Positions 8,773 to 17,833 of a stretch of 64,000 nt of DNA are shown here, in pieces (within the stretch, counting starts at the first letter, position 1; every line of letters starts with the position of its first letter). The DNA is from Sphingomonas sp. Root710 (GTDB taxonomy: Bacteria; Pseudomonadota; Alphaproteobacteria; Sphingomonadales; Sphingomonadaceae). The translations under genes were made by a program, and so were the position numbers. The notes beneath the pieces are model-generated. The model was not told where the DNA came from. It did no database searches and worked only from the letters and a program-made list of their open reading frames with translations. The stretch spans positions 1,405,724-1,469,723 of the forward strand of contig NZ_LMIB01000001.1 in NCBI RefSeq assembly GCF_001429065.1, written 5' to 3'.

Positions 8773-10059
8773 ATGTCCTATGAGAAGGAGGGCGGTAGCT
8801 CGTACAGTCCCGTCCGGGTCGCTCGGCAGACGCGATCCGAGGATGCGCTTGCTCGCATTGCGCAAGCCGTCATCGGCCTGCTCGCGAGCGAAGGACAAGC
8901 CGCCCTGACCCATCGCCGTGTCGCGGACTTGGCTGGCGTATCCTTGGCTGCAACGACCTATTATTACGCCGGCAAGTTCGAGATGATCAACGACGCGACC
9001 GCGCGGCTTCTGGATGCCTATATCAACGCTTTCATCCGCGCCGCCGAACGGCATCGCGAGGGCAGGCTGGGCATCGAGACTCTACCCGCGCTCGTCGTCA
9101 AGCTGCTCAAAAATGCTGCCGGCCGCCATGGCCGTGACACGCTCGCCTGGTTCGAGATCATGCTCGATTGCGCCCGCCATCCGAAAGGTCATGCAATCGC
9201 GCGGGGCTGGCTGGAAGCCATGGATACGGCCTGGACGGAACTGGCCGCCGAGCTGGGTCATCCGCCGGGCAGCTTGAAGATCGGGCCCGCAGTCGACGTC
9301 GTCATGGGCCTGCTCTTCATAACCGTGCCACTGGGCCTCTCCGCCGATGAGATGGAGGCGCTGATGGAGCGAAACGAAAGGCTGTCACCGCGCGCTGGCG
9401 ATATGGTGCAAGGCGAAGTCGCGCGCCTCCCGGGCGATCTTACGCGCGTCACGAACAAGTCTCGTGAAACGCGTGATCGCATCGTCGAAGCCGCACTTGA
9501 GCTGCTCATGGAGGGGGATGCGCCGCTGTCGTACAGCGCGATCGCCGCCCGCGTCGGCCTGACCGTTCCGACGACAACCTATCATTTCGGCACCTTGTCC
9601 GCCTTGCAGACAGCAGCCCAGCGACGGTTGATGGGACAGGCCGCCGCACATTATCAGCATGTCAGGGAGCGGATAGGCTCAGTCGCCCATGAACCAGCCG
9701 CCATAGCTGATATCATGGCCGATATTTTCGAGGCGGAGACGACGGAGGGTGCGCGCCTGGCGCTCGCCGCGTTCGCAATCTGGGTGGACGCCGCCCGCAA
9801 GCCGGAACTGAGGCCGGAGGTAGCGGACATGATCACGAGGCGGATCGACGACGTCCGCGAACTGCTGGGGAAGATCGGAGCGCTCGCGCGGCCAGGCAAT
9901 GCGTTGATTGCCCTCGCCCAGCTTCTCGGCCGCGAGATCCGTGCGCTTTCGACGGGCGGGTTTCCCGATGACCGGATCGTAGCCCGCCAGGAATTCCTGG
10001 AAACGTTGCTGAGTTTGCAGTCCGATAGCCATCCGTTGATGCATCAAAAGCTTGCCTGA
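8773..10059 (+). CDS. tandem double-TetR transcriptional regulator
   Basis: 428-aa protein made of two TetR/AcrR units in one chain. The first helix-turn-helix lies at about residues 30-75 (THRRVADLAGVSLAATTYYY), the second at about 240-285 (SYSAIAARVGLTVPTTTYHF). Each is followed by an all-helical ligand/dimer-like region of about 150 residues. TetR proteins are normally about 200 aa and act as dimers, so a single chain could act as a built-in pseudo-dimer with two different half-site readers. ATG 8773 is chosen because the protein start after it is plausible; no strong ribosome site is seen. Neighbours point to control of the island (inference). Confidence 0.88.
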   Translation: MSYEKEGGSSYSPVRVARQTRSEDALARIAQAVIGLLASEGQAALTHRRVADLAGVSLAATTYYYAGKFEMINDATARLLDAYINAFIRAAERHREGRLGIETLPALVVKLLKNAAGRHGRDTLAWFEIMLDCARHPKGHAIARGWLEAMDTAWTELAAELGHPPGSLKIGPAVDVVMGLLFITVPLGLSADEMEALMERNERLSPRAGDMVQGEVARLPGDLTRVTNKSRETRDRIVEAALELLMEGDAPLSYSAIAARVGLTVPTTTYHFGTLSALQTAAQRRLMGQAAAHYQHVRERIGSVAHEPAAIADIMADIFEAETTEGARLALAAFAIWVDAARKPELRPEVADMITRRIDDVRELLGKIGALARPGNALIALAQLLGREIRALSTGGFPDDRIVARQEFLETLLSLQSDSHPLMHQKLA

Positions 10060-10146
10060 AAACACCTGTTCACCGGTGCCGCCGCTCGCATCCGATCGAC
10101 GCCCCTTCCGCGTAGCGTCTACCTGCCAAGCTCCCAGACACGACCC

Positions 10147-10178
10147 AGGCCCGCCGCGCCCTACGACGCGGCGGGCCT
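10147..10178. terminator. strong perfect hairpin between convergent genes
   Basis: Arms AGGCCCGCCGCG (10147-10158) and CGCGGCGGGCCT (10167-10178) pair perfectly over 12 bp around an 8-nt loop. It lies between the double-TetR gene and the convergent racemase-like gene. No U-run follows, so efficiency as an intrinsic terminator is uncertain. Confidence 0.5.
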
Positions 10179-10231
10179 GACGAGCCATCCTACCTTCCTG
10201 CGCCGTTTGGGACGACGCTATGTCCGCATGT

Positions 10232-11044
10232 TCAGTTGGCGAACTCGAAGACCGACATCGCCTCTTTCCGGTGCGCCTCGGGGAATGGCCGATACGTTCC
10301 TGCGTGGCTCGTAGGGGGGATGCCGAGCGAACGCTGGAGACCTACGCGGTACTCGATCATCTTCGCGCCCACGCAGATCGGGTCGAACACCGGCGCATCA
10401 TAGCCGGGAATGCTCGAGATGCCGCATGCGGTCGCAAGGTTTGCGAGCGACGTGCTTCCCAGGATCACGGAATGCGCGCCTTGCTCCAGCACTTCCTTGC
10501 ATCCGTTGACGATCTCTTCGCGCACCAGCTCAGGATTCTTGAACGCATCGAGGACCAGCTCGTCATAACGCTCGGAGCCATAGACGGACGGCGACATCCG
10601 CCCCTGAAGGCCATAGCGCCATACGGCGTCCTCGGTCATCTCCTTGCAGCGGCGGTCGCGATGGACGAGGAAGCCGAATTTCGGCCCGGCCATGCAAGCC
10701 GAATATACGCAAGCCTCGACCGCGCCCACGACCGGAATCTTCAGCAATGAGCGTGCTTCCGCCAGCACCGGGTCCAGCGAGCAGGAAATTATGACGCCAT
10801 CGCAGCCGGATTCCTGGAGCTTGTAGAGCTTCTCAAGCAGGACTTTGCCATCCAGGAACGTGAAGAAGGGATTGAACAGCAATTCTATGCTGGTCTCTTC
10901 GATACAGTTATTCCCGCTTTCGTACACAATCTCGACGTCATTTCCCATCACGCGCCGCAGATTTTTCTCCTGCAACGCGAGATAACCCCATTTATCGAGG
11001 ATCGATGCCGAAACAACGTTCACAACACCAAGTTTCATCTTCAT
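10232..11044 (-). CDS. Asp/Glu/hydantoin racemase-like protein
   Basis: 270 aa of the Asp/Glu racemase superfamily (PF01177). The first catalytic region is intact, with Cys88 in IISCSLDPVLAEAR and the following IPVVGAVEA. The second catalytic cysteine, normally in a GC(A/T)G(M/L)-type loop, is replaced: ILGSTSLANL has Ser197. With one cysteine, ordinary racemisation is unlikely; maleate-isomerase or arylmalonate-decarboxylase-like chemistry, or a non-racemising role, are possible. ATG 11044 has AGGAG 7 nt upstream. It follows the esterase gene on the same strand (38 nt apart), so the two are probably co-transcribed. Exact reaction unknown. Confidence 0.75.
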   Translation of the reverse strand: MKMKLGVVNVVSASILDKWGYLALQEKNLRRVMGNDVEIVYESGNNCIEETSIELLFNPFFTFLDGKVLLEKLYKLQESGCDGVIISCSLDPVLAEARSLLKIPVVGAVEACVYSACMAGPKFGFLVHRDRRCKEMTEDAVWRYGLQGRMSPSVYGSERYDELVLDAFKNPELVREEIVNGCKEVLEQGAHSVILGSTSLANLATACGISSIPGYDAPVFDPICVGAKMIEYRVGLQRSLGIPPTSHAGTYRPFPEAHRKEAMSVFEFAN

Positions 11045-11082
11045 GGTTCCGCTCCTATGTTTCCGATGCCGGGCTGATCATT

Positions 11083-12030
11083 TCAATTCTGGTCCGATAC
11101 CTCCAGGAAATGCGCGATCTCCGCGATGGCGAAACGGGTGTTTGCCAATTCCTGGGGAAAAAGGTGGAAGGCGTGCGGGAGGTCCGGCTGGACACTCAGA
11201 TGAGCTGACACACCGTTGGCCCACAGCCGCCCGGCGAACTTGACGCTCTGATCGCGCAGATATTCGACCGAAGTCGTCTGCAACAGGCTGGGCGGAAAGC
11301 GGGCGAGAATGTCATCGGACGCCGCGGAGGGAGAAACGCGCGGATCGTGTATCGTCGCATCGCCCTGCAGGTAGAGGTCGGCGAGCGCGGTAAACCCGGC
11401 TTCGGAACAGATCCCGTCGTCGATGCCCTCGCTCGGCTCGGGATAGGGACGAAAGTCGAGCGCGGGCGACATCATGACAAGCGCGCTGGGAACCGTGCCG
11501 CCCCGCATTATCATGTCGGCGGCCACGGCAGCGACGAGGTTGCCTCCCGCCGAGTCGCCGAACAGCGCCACGCTGCGCGCATCCGCCGCGCCCGAAGGCC
11601 CGTGTTTCAGCACAAATTCGAACGCCTCGACGCAGTCGTTGAGCCCCTGCGGAAAGCGATGTTCGGGTGCTAGACGATAATCGATCAACAAGATCGGCCG
11701 CCGCGTCGCAGCCGCAAGCATATGGACGAGATGCCGGTGCGTGTCCGGTGAACCCGCAATCCAGCCGCCGCCGTGGATATAGACGCCGCGAAGGCCTTCG
11801 TCCGCATCGGCGGGGATCACCCATTCTCCCGAAAAGCCTTCGAATGCGACCGGCTGAACGCGACAGTCGAAAACACGGTTCGCGCCCGTTTCGCTATAGT
11901 TTCCCATCACATAGCGGGTGGCCGAAACCATATCGGGAAACGAGCCGGCCTTCTCGGCAAGCCCCGAAAGATGCTGCTTCACTTCGCCGATCGCGGTCGC
12001 GGCCTGGCGGCCGGAGGACATGCTCGTCAT
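11083..12030 (-). CDS. alpha/beta hydrolase, HSL (family IV) esterase
   Basis: 315-aa esterase/lipase of the hormone-sensitive-lipase family. Oxyanion motif HGGGW at residues 86-90, nucleophile Ser160 in GDSAGGN, and catalytic His286 in LPHAFHLF. The acid position, usually Asp in a DxLRDE-like motif, reads VEYLRDQ, so Glu256 probably serves. No signal peptide, so cytoplasmic. ATG 12030 has GAGAGGA upstream. Family members cleave short or bulky acyl esters, which fits a catabolic island; the natural substrate is unknown. Confidence 0.9.
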   Translation of the reverse strand: MTSMSSGRQAATAIGEVKQHLSGLAEKAGSFPDMVSATRYVMGNYSETGANRVFDCRVQPVAFEGFSGEWVIPADADEGLRGVYIHGGGWIAGSPDTHRHLVHMLAAATRRPILLIDYRLAPEHRFPQGLNDCVEAFEFVLKHGPSGAADARSVALFGDSAGGNLVAAVAADMIMRGGTVPSALVMMSPALDFRPYPEPSEGIDDGICSEAGFTALADLYLQGDATIHDPRVSPSAASDDILARFPPSLLQTTSVEYLRDQSVKFAGRLWANGVSAHLSVQPDLPHAFHLFPQELANTRFAIAEIAHFLEVSDQN

Positions 12031-12113
12031 TGGGAATCCTCTCTCTTGGCAAATCTAGACCGCCGGCATCGGAGCAGCGATGACACTTTCCTGCAGGCCG
12101 GAGGTGGTAAACC

Positions 12114-12143
12114 CCCTCACCCCGGCATCCGCCGGAGTGAGGG
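12114..12143 (-). terminator. hairpin downstream of the TonB receptor gene
   Basis: Arms CCCTCAC (12114-12120) and GTGAGGG (12137-12143), with an inner CCGGC/GCCGG pairing around ATCC, form a long stem 9 nt after the receptor stop codon. Probable terminator, though without a clear U-run. Confidence 0.55.
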
Positions 12144-12151
12144 TCCTGGCC

Positions 12152-14497
12152 TCAATTTCGAATGCTGAACGAGATCCCGTAAGTAGCGGGACGCGCAGCG
12201 TAGCGTACGCGGGTATCCGAAACCGCGTTTGCATTCGTCCAATAATATTCGTTGAAGATGTTCTTGCCCCAGAGGGTCACCGACCAATTCCGATCGACGT
12301 TATGCAACCCCATTCGAACGTCGACCGTCCGGTAAGCACCAATCCGGGAAAATGCGTCATTGCCTACCGTCGAATTCGTCGCCGAGTTATAGGTGAAGTT
12401 GCCGCCGACATTGACCTCGAAGGCGTCGGTGACCGGCCAGCGATAATCGATATTCGAGGTCACCGAATATTTTGGCGCGAACGGTATCCGGGTGCCTTCG
12501 AAATCGACGAGCTGCGAAAAGCCGTTGAAGCCGGTGAACTCGTCGATCCGGCTATCGAGATAGGTAACCGACGTGCCGAAGGTCAGGCCGCGAACCGGCG
12601 CCGCAGTGACGTTGAGTTCCGCGCCGCGGATCGACGATTTGGGCACATTCCGCAATGAATCCAGCAGGTTGAAGACTGGATCGATCACTTTGGAGCGCAG
12701 CTGCTTGTCATTATACTTATAGTAGAAGGCAGCGCCCGTCAGGTTGAGCCGCCTATTAAACATCTGCAATTTGAAGCCGCCCTCATAATCCAGCAGCGAT
12801 TCCTGAGTGATGGGCGCCAGCTGCGAGAAGGTGGCTGCCGAGACGGTGGTGAATGCACCGCTCTTATAGCCTTTCGACACGTTGAAATAGAGCAGCAGAT
12901 CCGGCGTCGCCTTGAAATCCACGCCAACCCGCCATGGGAAATTATGCTCCTTGAGCACCCCGCTGAAGCGGCCGGGCGTGTAGAGAATGCGGCCCTGGGC
13001 GTCCTGGGTGACGTTGTCCAGCGACACGCAGGCGAACGGCGGCAGCGGCGTGATCGCCCCCAGCCCCTGACCGGCGCGCAGCGTGTTGGACAAGTCGGTG
13101 AAGAATGCGGAGAGAGTATGCCGTGCATCCGTATCCTGCGTACAACTGTTGGCGTTGCGCCGAACGTTCGAATATCGAATGCCGCCCTTCACGGTCAGCT
13201 GATCGGTGACGTCGAACTCGACATTGCCGAATGCCGCGTAGGACCTGGACTTCTGATTGGTTCCATACCCGTTCGTTTCCCACAGGCCCGTGGTCAGGAT
13301 GAATGAGGCGTCACGCGTATCGAGCAGGCTTCTCTCGCGCACGGATGTCCGCTCGTAATTCGCTCCGACAACCCAGCGGAGATTGTCGAGGTTTGTGCTC
13401 GACGCACGAACTTCCTGGGAGAAGCTTTTGACTTTGCCGATGGTGTTCGATGAGAAGTTCAACGGCACGATGCCGTCGGCGTCAGTCTGTTGATCGCGGG
13501 TAAAATGCGCAAAGTTCGTGATCGACGTCAATTTGACGGTCGGCAGGACATCGACATCGCCGCGCAGCGATACTGCATATTGCTTGTCGTCGCCGCGTGG
13601 CCGGCGCTCCGGGCTCCAATCGGCGGCGCGGTTGCTGCGGGGAGCGGTGGGAATATTGTCGAGCAGCGGATAGTTGCCAGGTACCTGGTTCAGGAGGAAG
13701 ATGAACTGGGGCGCCTGCGGGTCAGACTTGTTGATGTGGCCGCTTGCGGTCAGCAGGAACCGAGCGCTCGCCGAGGGTTCCCAGGCAAGGCTGGCGCGGC
13801 CCGCCAATACCCGGCTTTTGCCGAGACTATCATCGCGGGTATAACTGCGCTGCCAATCGTCGCCATGGACGGCACGCACCGCGATACGATAGCCCAGCGT
13901 GTCAGACAGAGGGCCGCTTACGAAACCGCTGCCTTCGATCGTGTTGAAGCGACCATAGCTGAGATCCAGCCCGTAGGACTGCTTCGCAGTCGGCTTAGCG
14001 GCGATGAAGTTGATCGCACCGCCGGTGGAACTCTGCCCGAACAGCGTCCCCTGCGGCCCCTTGAGAACCTCGACGCGTTCAAGGTCGAGAACGACCTGGC
14101 TGGTCAGGACCGAAACCGGATAGGCCACCTCGTCCACATAGACGGCAACCGCAGGCGTCGCGCCCAGCGAGTCATCATAATAGCCGACGCCGCGTAGCGA
14201 ATATACCGGCGTATTCGCGTTGGTCGTGGCGAAGCTGAGCGAAGGTATCACGCGAGTAAGGTCGCTGATCCCGGCCACACCCTGCTTCTGCAGATCATTT
14301 GCACTCACCGCCGTAACGGTCAAGCCGACGCGATTGAGAGGTTCGGCGCGTTTGTTGGCGGTGACCACGATCTCCGCCAGGCCGCCGTCCGCCGCCTCTC
14401 CCTCAGCAGAGGCTGCCTGCGCCAGAGCACTCGAAGCTGCAAGCATCGACGCAGACAAGACGAGCGCGCGCGATACTTTTATAACCGGCTTATACAT
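12152..14497 (-). CDS. TonB-dependent outer-membrane receptor
   Basis: 781-aa receptor that should import a substrate through the outer membrane using ExbBD-TonB energy. An N-terminal signal peptide (hydrophobic LVLSASMLAASSALAQA) is followed by a TonB-box-like EIVVTANKRAEP, the plug domain (SLRGVGYYDD, GPQGTLFGQSSTGGAINF) and a 22-strand-type barrel ending in ATYGISFSIRN with a terminal aromatic pattern. The start at 14497 is chosen because GGGGAGT lies 6 nt upstream; an in-frame ATG 15 nt earlier overlaps that site. Such receptors are often substrate-specific in sphingomonad catabolic clusters. Probably the entry port for this island's substrate (inference). Confidence 0.94.
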   Translation of the reverse strand: MYKPVIKVSRALVLSASMLAASSALAQAASAEGEAADGGLAEIVVTANKRAEPLNRVGLTVTAVSANDLQKQGVAGISDLTRVIPSLSFATTNANTPVYSLRGVGYYDDSLGATPAVAVYVDEVAYPVSVLTSQVVLDLERVEVLKGPQGTLFGQSSTGGAINFIAAKPTAKQSYGLDLSYGRFNTIEGSGFVSGPLSDTLGYRIAVRAVHGDDWQRSYTRDDSLGKSRVLAGRASLAWEPSASARFLLTASGHINKSDPQAPQFIFLLNQVPGNYPLLDNIPTAPRSNRAADWSPERRPRGDDKQYAVSLRGDVDVLPTVKLTSITNFAHFTRDQQTDADGIVPLNFSSNTIGKVKSFSQEVRASSTNLDNLRWVVGANYERTSVRERSLLDTRDASFILTTGLWETNGYGTNQKSRSYAAFGNVEFDVTDQLTVKGGIRYSNVRRNANSCTQDTDARHTLSAFFTDLSNTLRAGQGLGAITPLPPFACVSLDNVTQDAQGRILYTPGRFSGVLKEHNFPWRVGVDFKATPDLLLYFNVSKGYKSGAFTTVSAATFSQLAPITQESLLDYEGGFKLQMFNRRLNLTGAAFYYKYNDKQLRSKVIDPVFNLLDSLRNVPKSSIRGAELNVTAAPVRGLTFGTSVTYLDSRIDEFTGFNGFSQLVDFEGTRIPFAPKYSVTSNIDYRWPVTDAFEVNVGGNFTYNSATNSTVGNDAFSRIGAYRTVDVRMGLHNVDRNWSVTLWGKNIFNEYYWTNANAVSDTRVRYAARPATYGISFSIRN

Positions 14498-14531
14498 ATC
14501 AATACTCCCCATCTTTCGTATATTTTAAACA

Positions 14532-14550
14532 GCCAAAATTATATTTTGGC
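14532..14550. promoter_or_regulatory. palindrome upstream of the TonB receptor gene
   Basis: Perfect inverted repeat GCCAAAAT-TAT-ATTTTGGC in an AT-rich island 35 nt before the receptor start codon. The position and symmetry fit an operator for a dimeric regulator; the binding protein is unknown. Confidence 0.45.
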
Positions 14551-14629
14551 AAAATACAGATCAAACCAATTTAAACTAAAATATTAATGACGCCTTTTCG
14601 TGCGAATACTGTTTTCTTCAAGGAAACGA

Positions 14630-16720
14630 TCAAGAACCACTGCGAGAATTCTTAAGCACCCCGGCAGCGGTGTGGGATTCACGTGCGCGTTTTCGGATGA
14701 ACATGAAAAGATCGTCGATCTCCTGATCGCTCAGTTCCGCATATTTGGGCATCCCCTTGGAGGCGAGGAACCCGCCGCGCAGCAGACTGGCCAGGCTGGA
14801 CCGATCGAGCGCGATCGGCGACTCCCGCAAATCAGGCCCAGGCGAGCCCGTCGAGACGACATCGATCCCGTGGCAGATCACGCAATTTTTCGACAGATAG
14901 AGCCCGCGCCCCCTTTCGGCCGACTGATCGGCAATGACGAGCCGCGGATTGTCGAGCGGCTGGAGCGACATGTCCCTCGGCGCAGTCGCGGGAAGGCGCG
15001 CCTGTCCGTCGATCGCGAAGGTCAGCAGCCGGCGTGGCTGCGCGCCATATTTCCAGCCGCCCTTGATGAAATCCGACCCCATCGACGACGAGCCGCCATG
15101 GCCCACCAGAATCGAGACATATTGGCGGCCATTGACCAGATAGCTGATCGGCGCCGCAATGATCCCGAGCCCGGCGTCGAACCGCCACAGCGACTTGCCT
15201 GTCGCGGCATCATAACCGTTCAGGGAGCCGTCTTCGTGCCCCTGAAAAACCAACCCGCCAGCCGTCGCCAATACGCCGCCGTTCCACATCGAGTCGATCG
15301 GGACGGTCCAGCGCGGTCGCTGCCGCACCGGATCCCAAGCGAGCAATTCGCCCTTCCCGTCCCGGGGGCCATCGAACGCCGGGGACAGCAAAGTCCCGCC
15401 CAGCGAGGAGTTCGGATCGGCAGCATAGCGGCCACCGATCTGCATGGCCGGAATATAAGCGAGACCGGTCTGCGGGCTGAACGCCATCGCCTGCCAATTA
15501 TGCGCACCCCACGGGCCCGGCCAGATCGTCACCGGGCCATGCTCATAACGAATATTGGGCCGCTCCACCGGGCGTCCCGTCTTCAGGTCGATCCGGTCCG
15601 CCCAGGTCACCTTGCCGAACTTCTCCGCTGAGATCAGCTTTCCGGTTTCGCGGTCGATGACGTAGAAAAAGCCGTTGGTGGGCGCCTGCATAAGTACCTT
15701 GCGGCGGCGACCGTCGATGTCGAGATCGGCGATCTGGATATCAGCGGTGGCTTTATAGTCCCAGGCCTCACGAGGGTTGAGCTGATAGTGCCAGATGTAG
15801 CGTCCGGTCTGCGCATCGAGCGCGACGATCGACACTAGGAAGAGATTATCGCCGTTGCCCGGACTGCGCTTCGCCGGATTATAGGGTCCGGAATTGCCGG
15901 TGCCGACATAAACGCGATCGAGTTCGGGATCGTAGGTGAATGCATTCCAGACGGTGCCGCCCGTCCCGGTCAGCCAATATTGGCCTGACCAGGTTTTTGC
16001 CGCCATTTCCATGGCTGGATCACCCGCATTGTCCTCGGGTCGGCCGGGCGCGGTGTAGAAGCGCCAGAGCTGTTTGCCGCTATGGATGTCATAGGCGGTC
16101 ACATAGCCGCGCTCCCCATAATCTCCGCCGCCATTGCCGATCAGAACCTTGTTGCCAAAGACGCGCGGCGCCCCGGTTATCGTCCGCTTCGACGTCGGCT
16201 CGATCGTCAAGGTCGACCATAGCGGCTTACCGCTATGGGCATCGACGGCAACGAGGCGTCCGTCGAGCGTGCCGACGAAGACCCGGCCCTCCGCATAGGC
16301 AACGCCGCGGTTGACGGGAAAGATATAGCGCAACCGCGCTGGATCGGCCTTCCCGACCTCCGGGTCATATTTCCACAGCTGACGCCCGGTGGCGGCATCG
16401 ACGGCATATATGGTCGAGCTCTGGCCGCTGAAATACAAGGTGCCGTCGATCGCTAGCGGCGTTGCTTCCAGCGAATGTTCACCATCGAGGTCGAGAGACC
16501 AGGCGAGACCGAGACGGCCGATTGTCGACCGATCAATCTGCTTTAACGGGCTGTAATGCTGCTCCGAATAATCGCGGCCGCCGGACGGCCAGTTGCCTCC
16601 ATCCGCCAAAAGCGCAGCCGGCATCTCCCTGCCTGCGGAATCGATCCGGGTAGCCGAGGCACCGACCATCGCCGTTGCGAGACCGAGCGTGACGCTCCAG
16701 TTGCGAAAATGGTGCCGCAT
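14630..16720 (-). CDS. PQQ-dependent alcohol dehydrogenase with C-terminal cytochrome c domain
   Basis: 696-aa periplasmic quinohaemoprotein. A short signal peptide (LGLATAMVGASA) precedes an eight-bladed propeller (about 40-560) and a C-terminal haem c domain with KNCVICHG. The catalytic Asp is D321 in REAWDYKA; the +2 residue is Lys, so it is not the lanthanide type. The metal-ligand Glu of GNGGAE-type motifs reads GNGGGD (Asp200). The adjacent-cysteine pair normally found before VNRGVA is missing (RYIFPVNRGV). ATG 16720 has AAGGAGA 5 nt upstream. Probably oxidises an alcohol to aldehyde or ketone and passes electrons through its own haem. Substrate unknown. Confidence 0.9.
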   Translation of the reverse strand: MRHHFRNWSVTLGLATAMVGASATRIDSAGREMPAALLADGGNWPSGGRDYSEQHYSPLKQIDRSTIGRLGLAWSLDLDGEHSLEATPLAIDGTLYFSGQSSTIYAVDAATGRQLWKYDPEVGKADPARLRYIFPVNRGVAYAEGRVFVGTLDGRLVAVDAHSGKPLWSTLTIEPTSKRTITGAPRVFGNKVLIGNGGGDYGERGYVTAYDIHSGKQLWRFYTAPGRPEDNAGDPAMEMAAKTWSGQYWLTGTGGTVWNAFTYDPELDRVYVGTGNSGPYNPAKRSPGNGDNLFLVSIVALDAQTGRYIWHYQLNPREAWDYKATADIQIADLDIDGRRRKVLMQAPTNGFFYVIDRETGKLISAEKFGKVTWADRIDLKTGRPVERPNIRYEHGPVTIWPGPWGAHNWQAMAFSPQTGLAYIPAMQIGGRYAADPNSSLGGTLLSPAFDGPRDGKGELLAWDPVRQRPRWTVPIDSMWNGGVLATAGGLVFQGHEDGSLNGYDAATGKSLWRFDAGLGIIAAPISYLVNGRQYVSILVGHGGSSSMGSDFIKGGWKYGAQPRRLLTFAIDGQARLPATAPRDMSLQPLDNPRLVIADQSAERGRGLYLSKNCVICHGIDVVSTGSPGPDLRESPIALDRSSLASLLRGGFLASKGMPKYAELSDQEIDDLFMFIRKRARESHTAAGVLKNSRSGS

Positions 16721-16843
16721 GCTCTCTCCTTCCGGCCTGCTGCATCTGTGCATTCAGGATGTGACGATGTTAGAGGCATGACGCTGGCCGGGACGAGGAC
16801 CGGGCACGACATCAATGGGGTGGCGATTTCCCTCGCAATATAA

Positions 16844-17644
16844 TCAGGCGATTTCAGCCATCCCGCCGTCGCAGGGCAAGACCGCACCGGTCATATATGC
16901 CGACGCCGCCGATCCCAGAAAAATAGCCGTGCCCGCGATATCGCCGGGGCTACCGGATCGGCGGAGCGGATTGGCACGGATCAATTCGGCGTCTTCGTCG
17001 GCCAGGAACGCCGCCATCATCTTCGTCTTGAACGGGCCGGGCGCGATCGCGTTGACCAGGATGTTTTCCGCGGCAAGCCGCTTCGCGAGTTGGCGCGTGA
17101 GCATCAGGCAGCCCGCCTTGGAAGCGCCATAGGCGAAATTGTCCATGGGGGAAGGCCGCAGCGCATCGACCGAAGCGATATTTATGATGCGCGCATCTCC
17201 GGACGCGGCCGCCGCAGCCCGCAACGGGCCCAGGAGATGCTGGGTCAAAAAGAAGACGCCCTTCAGATTGAGGTTCATCGTCTTGTCCCAGCCGCTTTCG
17301 GGAAAATCGTCGAGCGGACTTCCCCACGTCGCGCCAGCATTGTTGATCAATATGTCCAATGCCGTTTCGTGCGCGCCGTAATGGTCGGCAAGCTGCTGGG
17401 TTCCGGCCAGCGTCGACAGGTCGCAAGGCAGGGCGATACATGTACCGAACGCACCGAGTTCCTGCGCCGTCGTTTCGCAATCGCTTGCGCTACGCGACGA
17501 GATATAGACGCGGGCGCCATTGCGCACGAAACCTTCGGCGATCATTTTCCCGATGCCGCGGCCTCCCCCGGTGACGATGACGGTTTTGCCCGCCACGCCG
17601 AACAGGGTGCCGATGTTGAGGCCGCTGGCCGCATTCACGGTCAT
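16844..17644 (-). CDS. short-chain dehydrogenase/reductase
   Basis: 266-aa classical SDR. Cofactor-binding TGGGRGIG at residues 25-32, NNAG at 101-104, catalytic Ser158, Tyr172 and Lys176 (YGASK), and a C-terminal GAVLPCDGG. The Arg-rich region after beta2 (ISSRSAS) leans to NADP(H), but this is not decisive. It may oxidise a hydroxy-intermediate or reduce a ketone in the pathway. It lies between the two PQQ dehydrogenases and 124 nt upstream of the first, with the palindromic element on its other side. Confidence 0.92.
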   Translation of the reverse strand: MTVNAASGLNIGTLFGVAGKTVIVTGGGRGIGKMIAEGFVRNGARVYISSRSASDCETTAQELGAFGTCIALPCDLSTLAGTQQLADHYGAHETALDILINNAGATWGSPLDDFPESGWDKTMNLNLKGVFFLTQHLLGPLRAAAAASGDARIINIASVDALRPSPMDNFAYGASKAGCLMLTRQLAKRLAAENILVNAIAPGPFKTKMMAAFLADEDAELIRANPLRRSGSPGDIAGTAIFLGSAASAYMTGAVLPCDGGMAEIA

Positions 17645-17683
17645 CTCCGACTTTTCCTTCTTTGTTTCGCCCAGACTCCGAAA

Positions 17684-17833
17684 CTAGGGCGGATCGACAT
17701 TCAGTTCAGATCGAGCCGAAAATGGTAGTTTTCTGTGACCCGGAGCGCAGCGTACTCAAATGTACGTGAGCACCGGAAGCACGGGAAACTGCCATTTGCA
17801 GGCCGGTATGAGCTGAATGTCGATACGCCCTAG
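17684..17833. mobile_element. 150-bp palindromic MITE-like element
   Basis: The ends are near-perfect inverted repeats of 25 nt: CTAGGGCGGATCGACATTCA at the left (17684 on) and the complement of TTCAGCTCA-type sequence up to CGCCCTAG at the right (to 17833), with about 23 of 25 matching. Pairing extends inwards (AAAATGGTAGTTTTC against GGGAAACTGCCATTT), so the whole element could fold into one hairpin. It carries no gene. CTAG at both ends may be part of the repeat or hold a TA target duplication. The right CTAG overlaps the stop codon of the 601-aa acyl-CoA dehydrogenase. I saw no second copy in the window. Confidence 0.75.
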
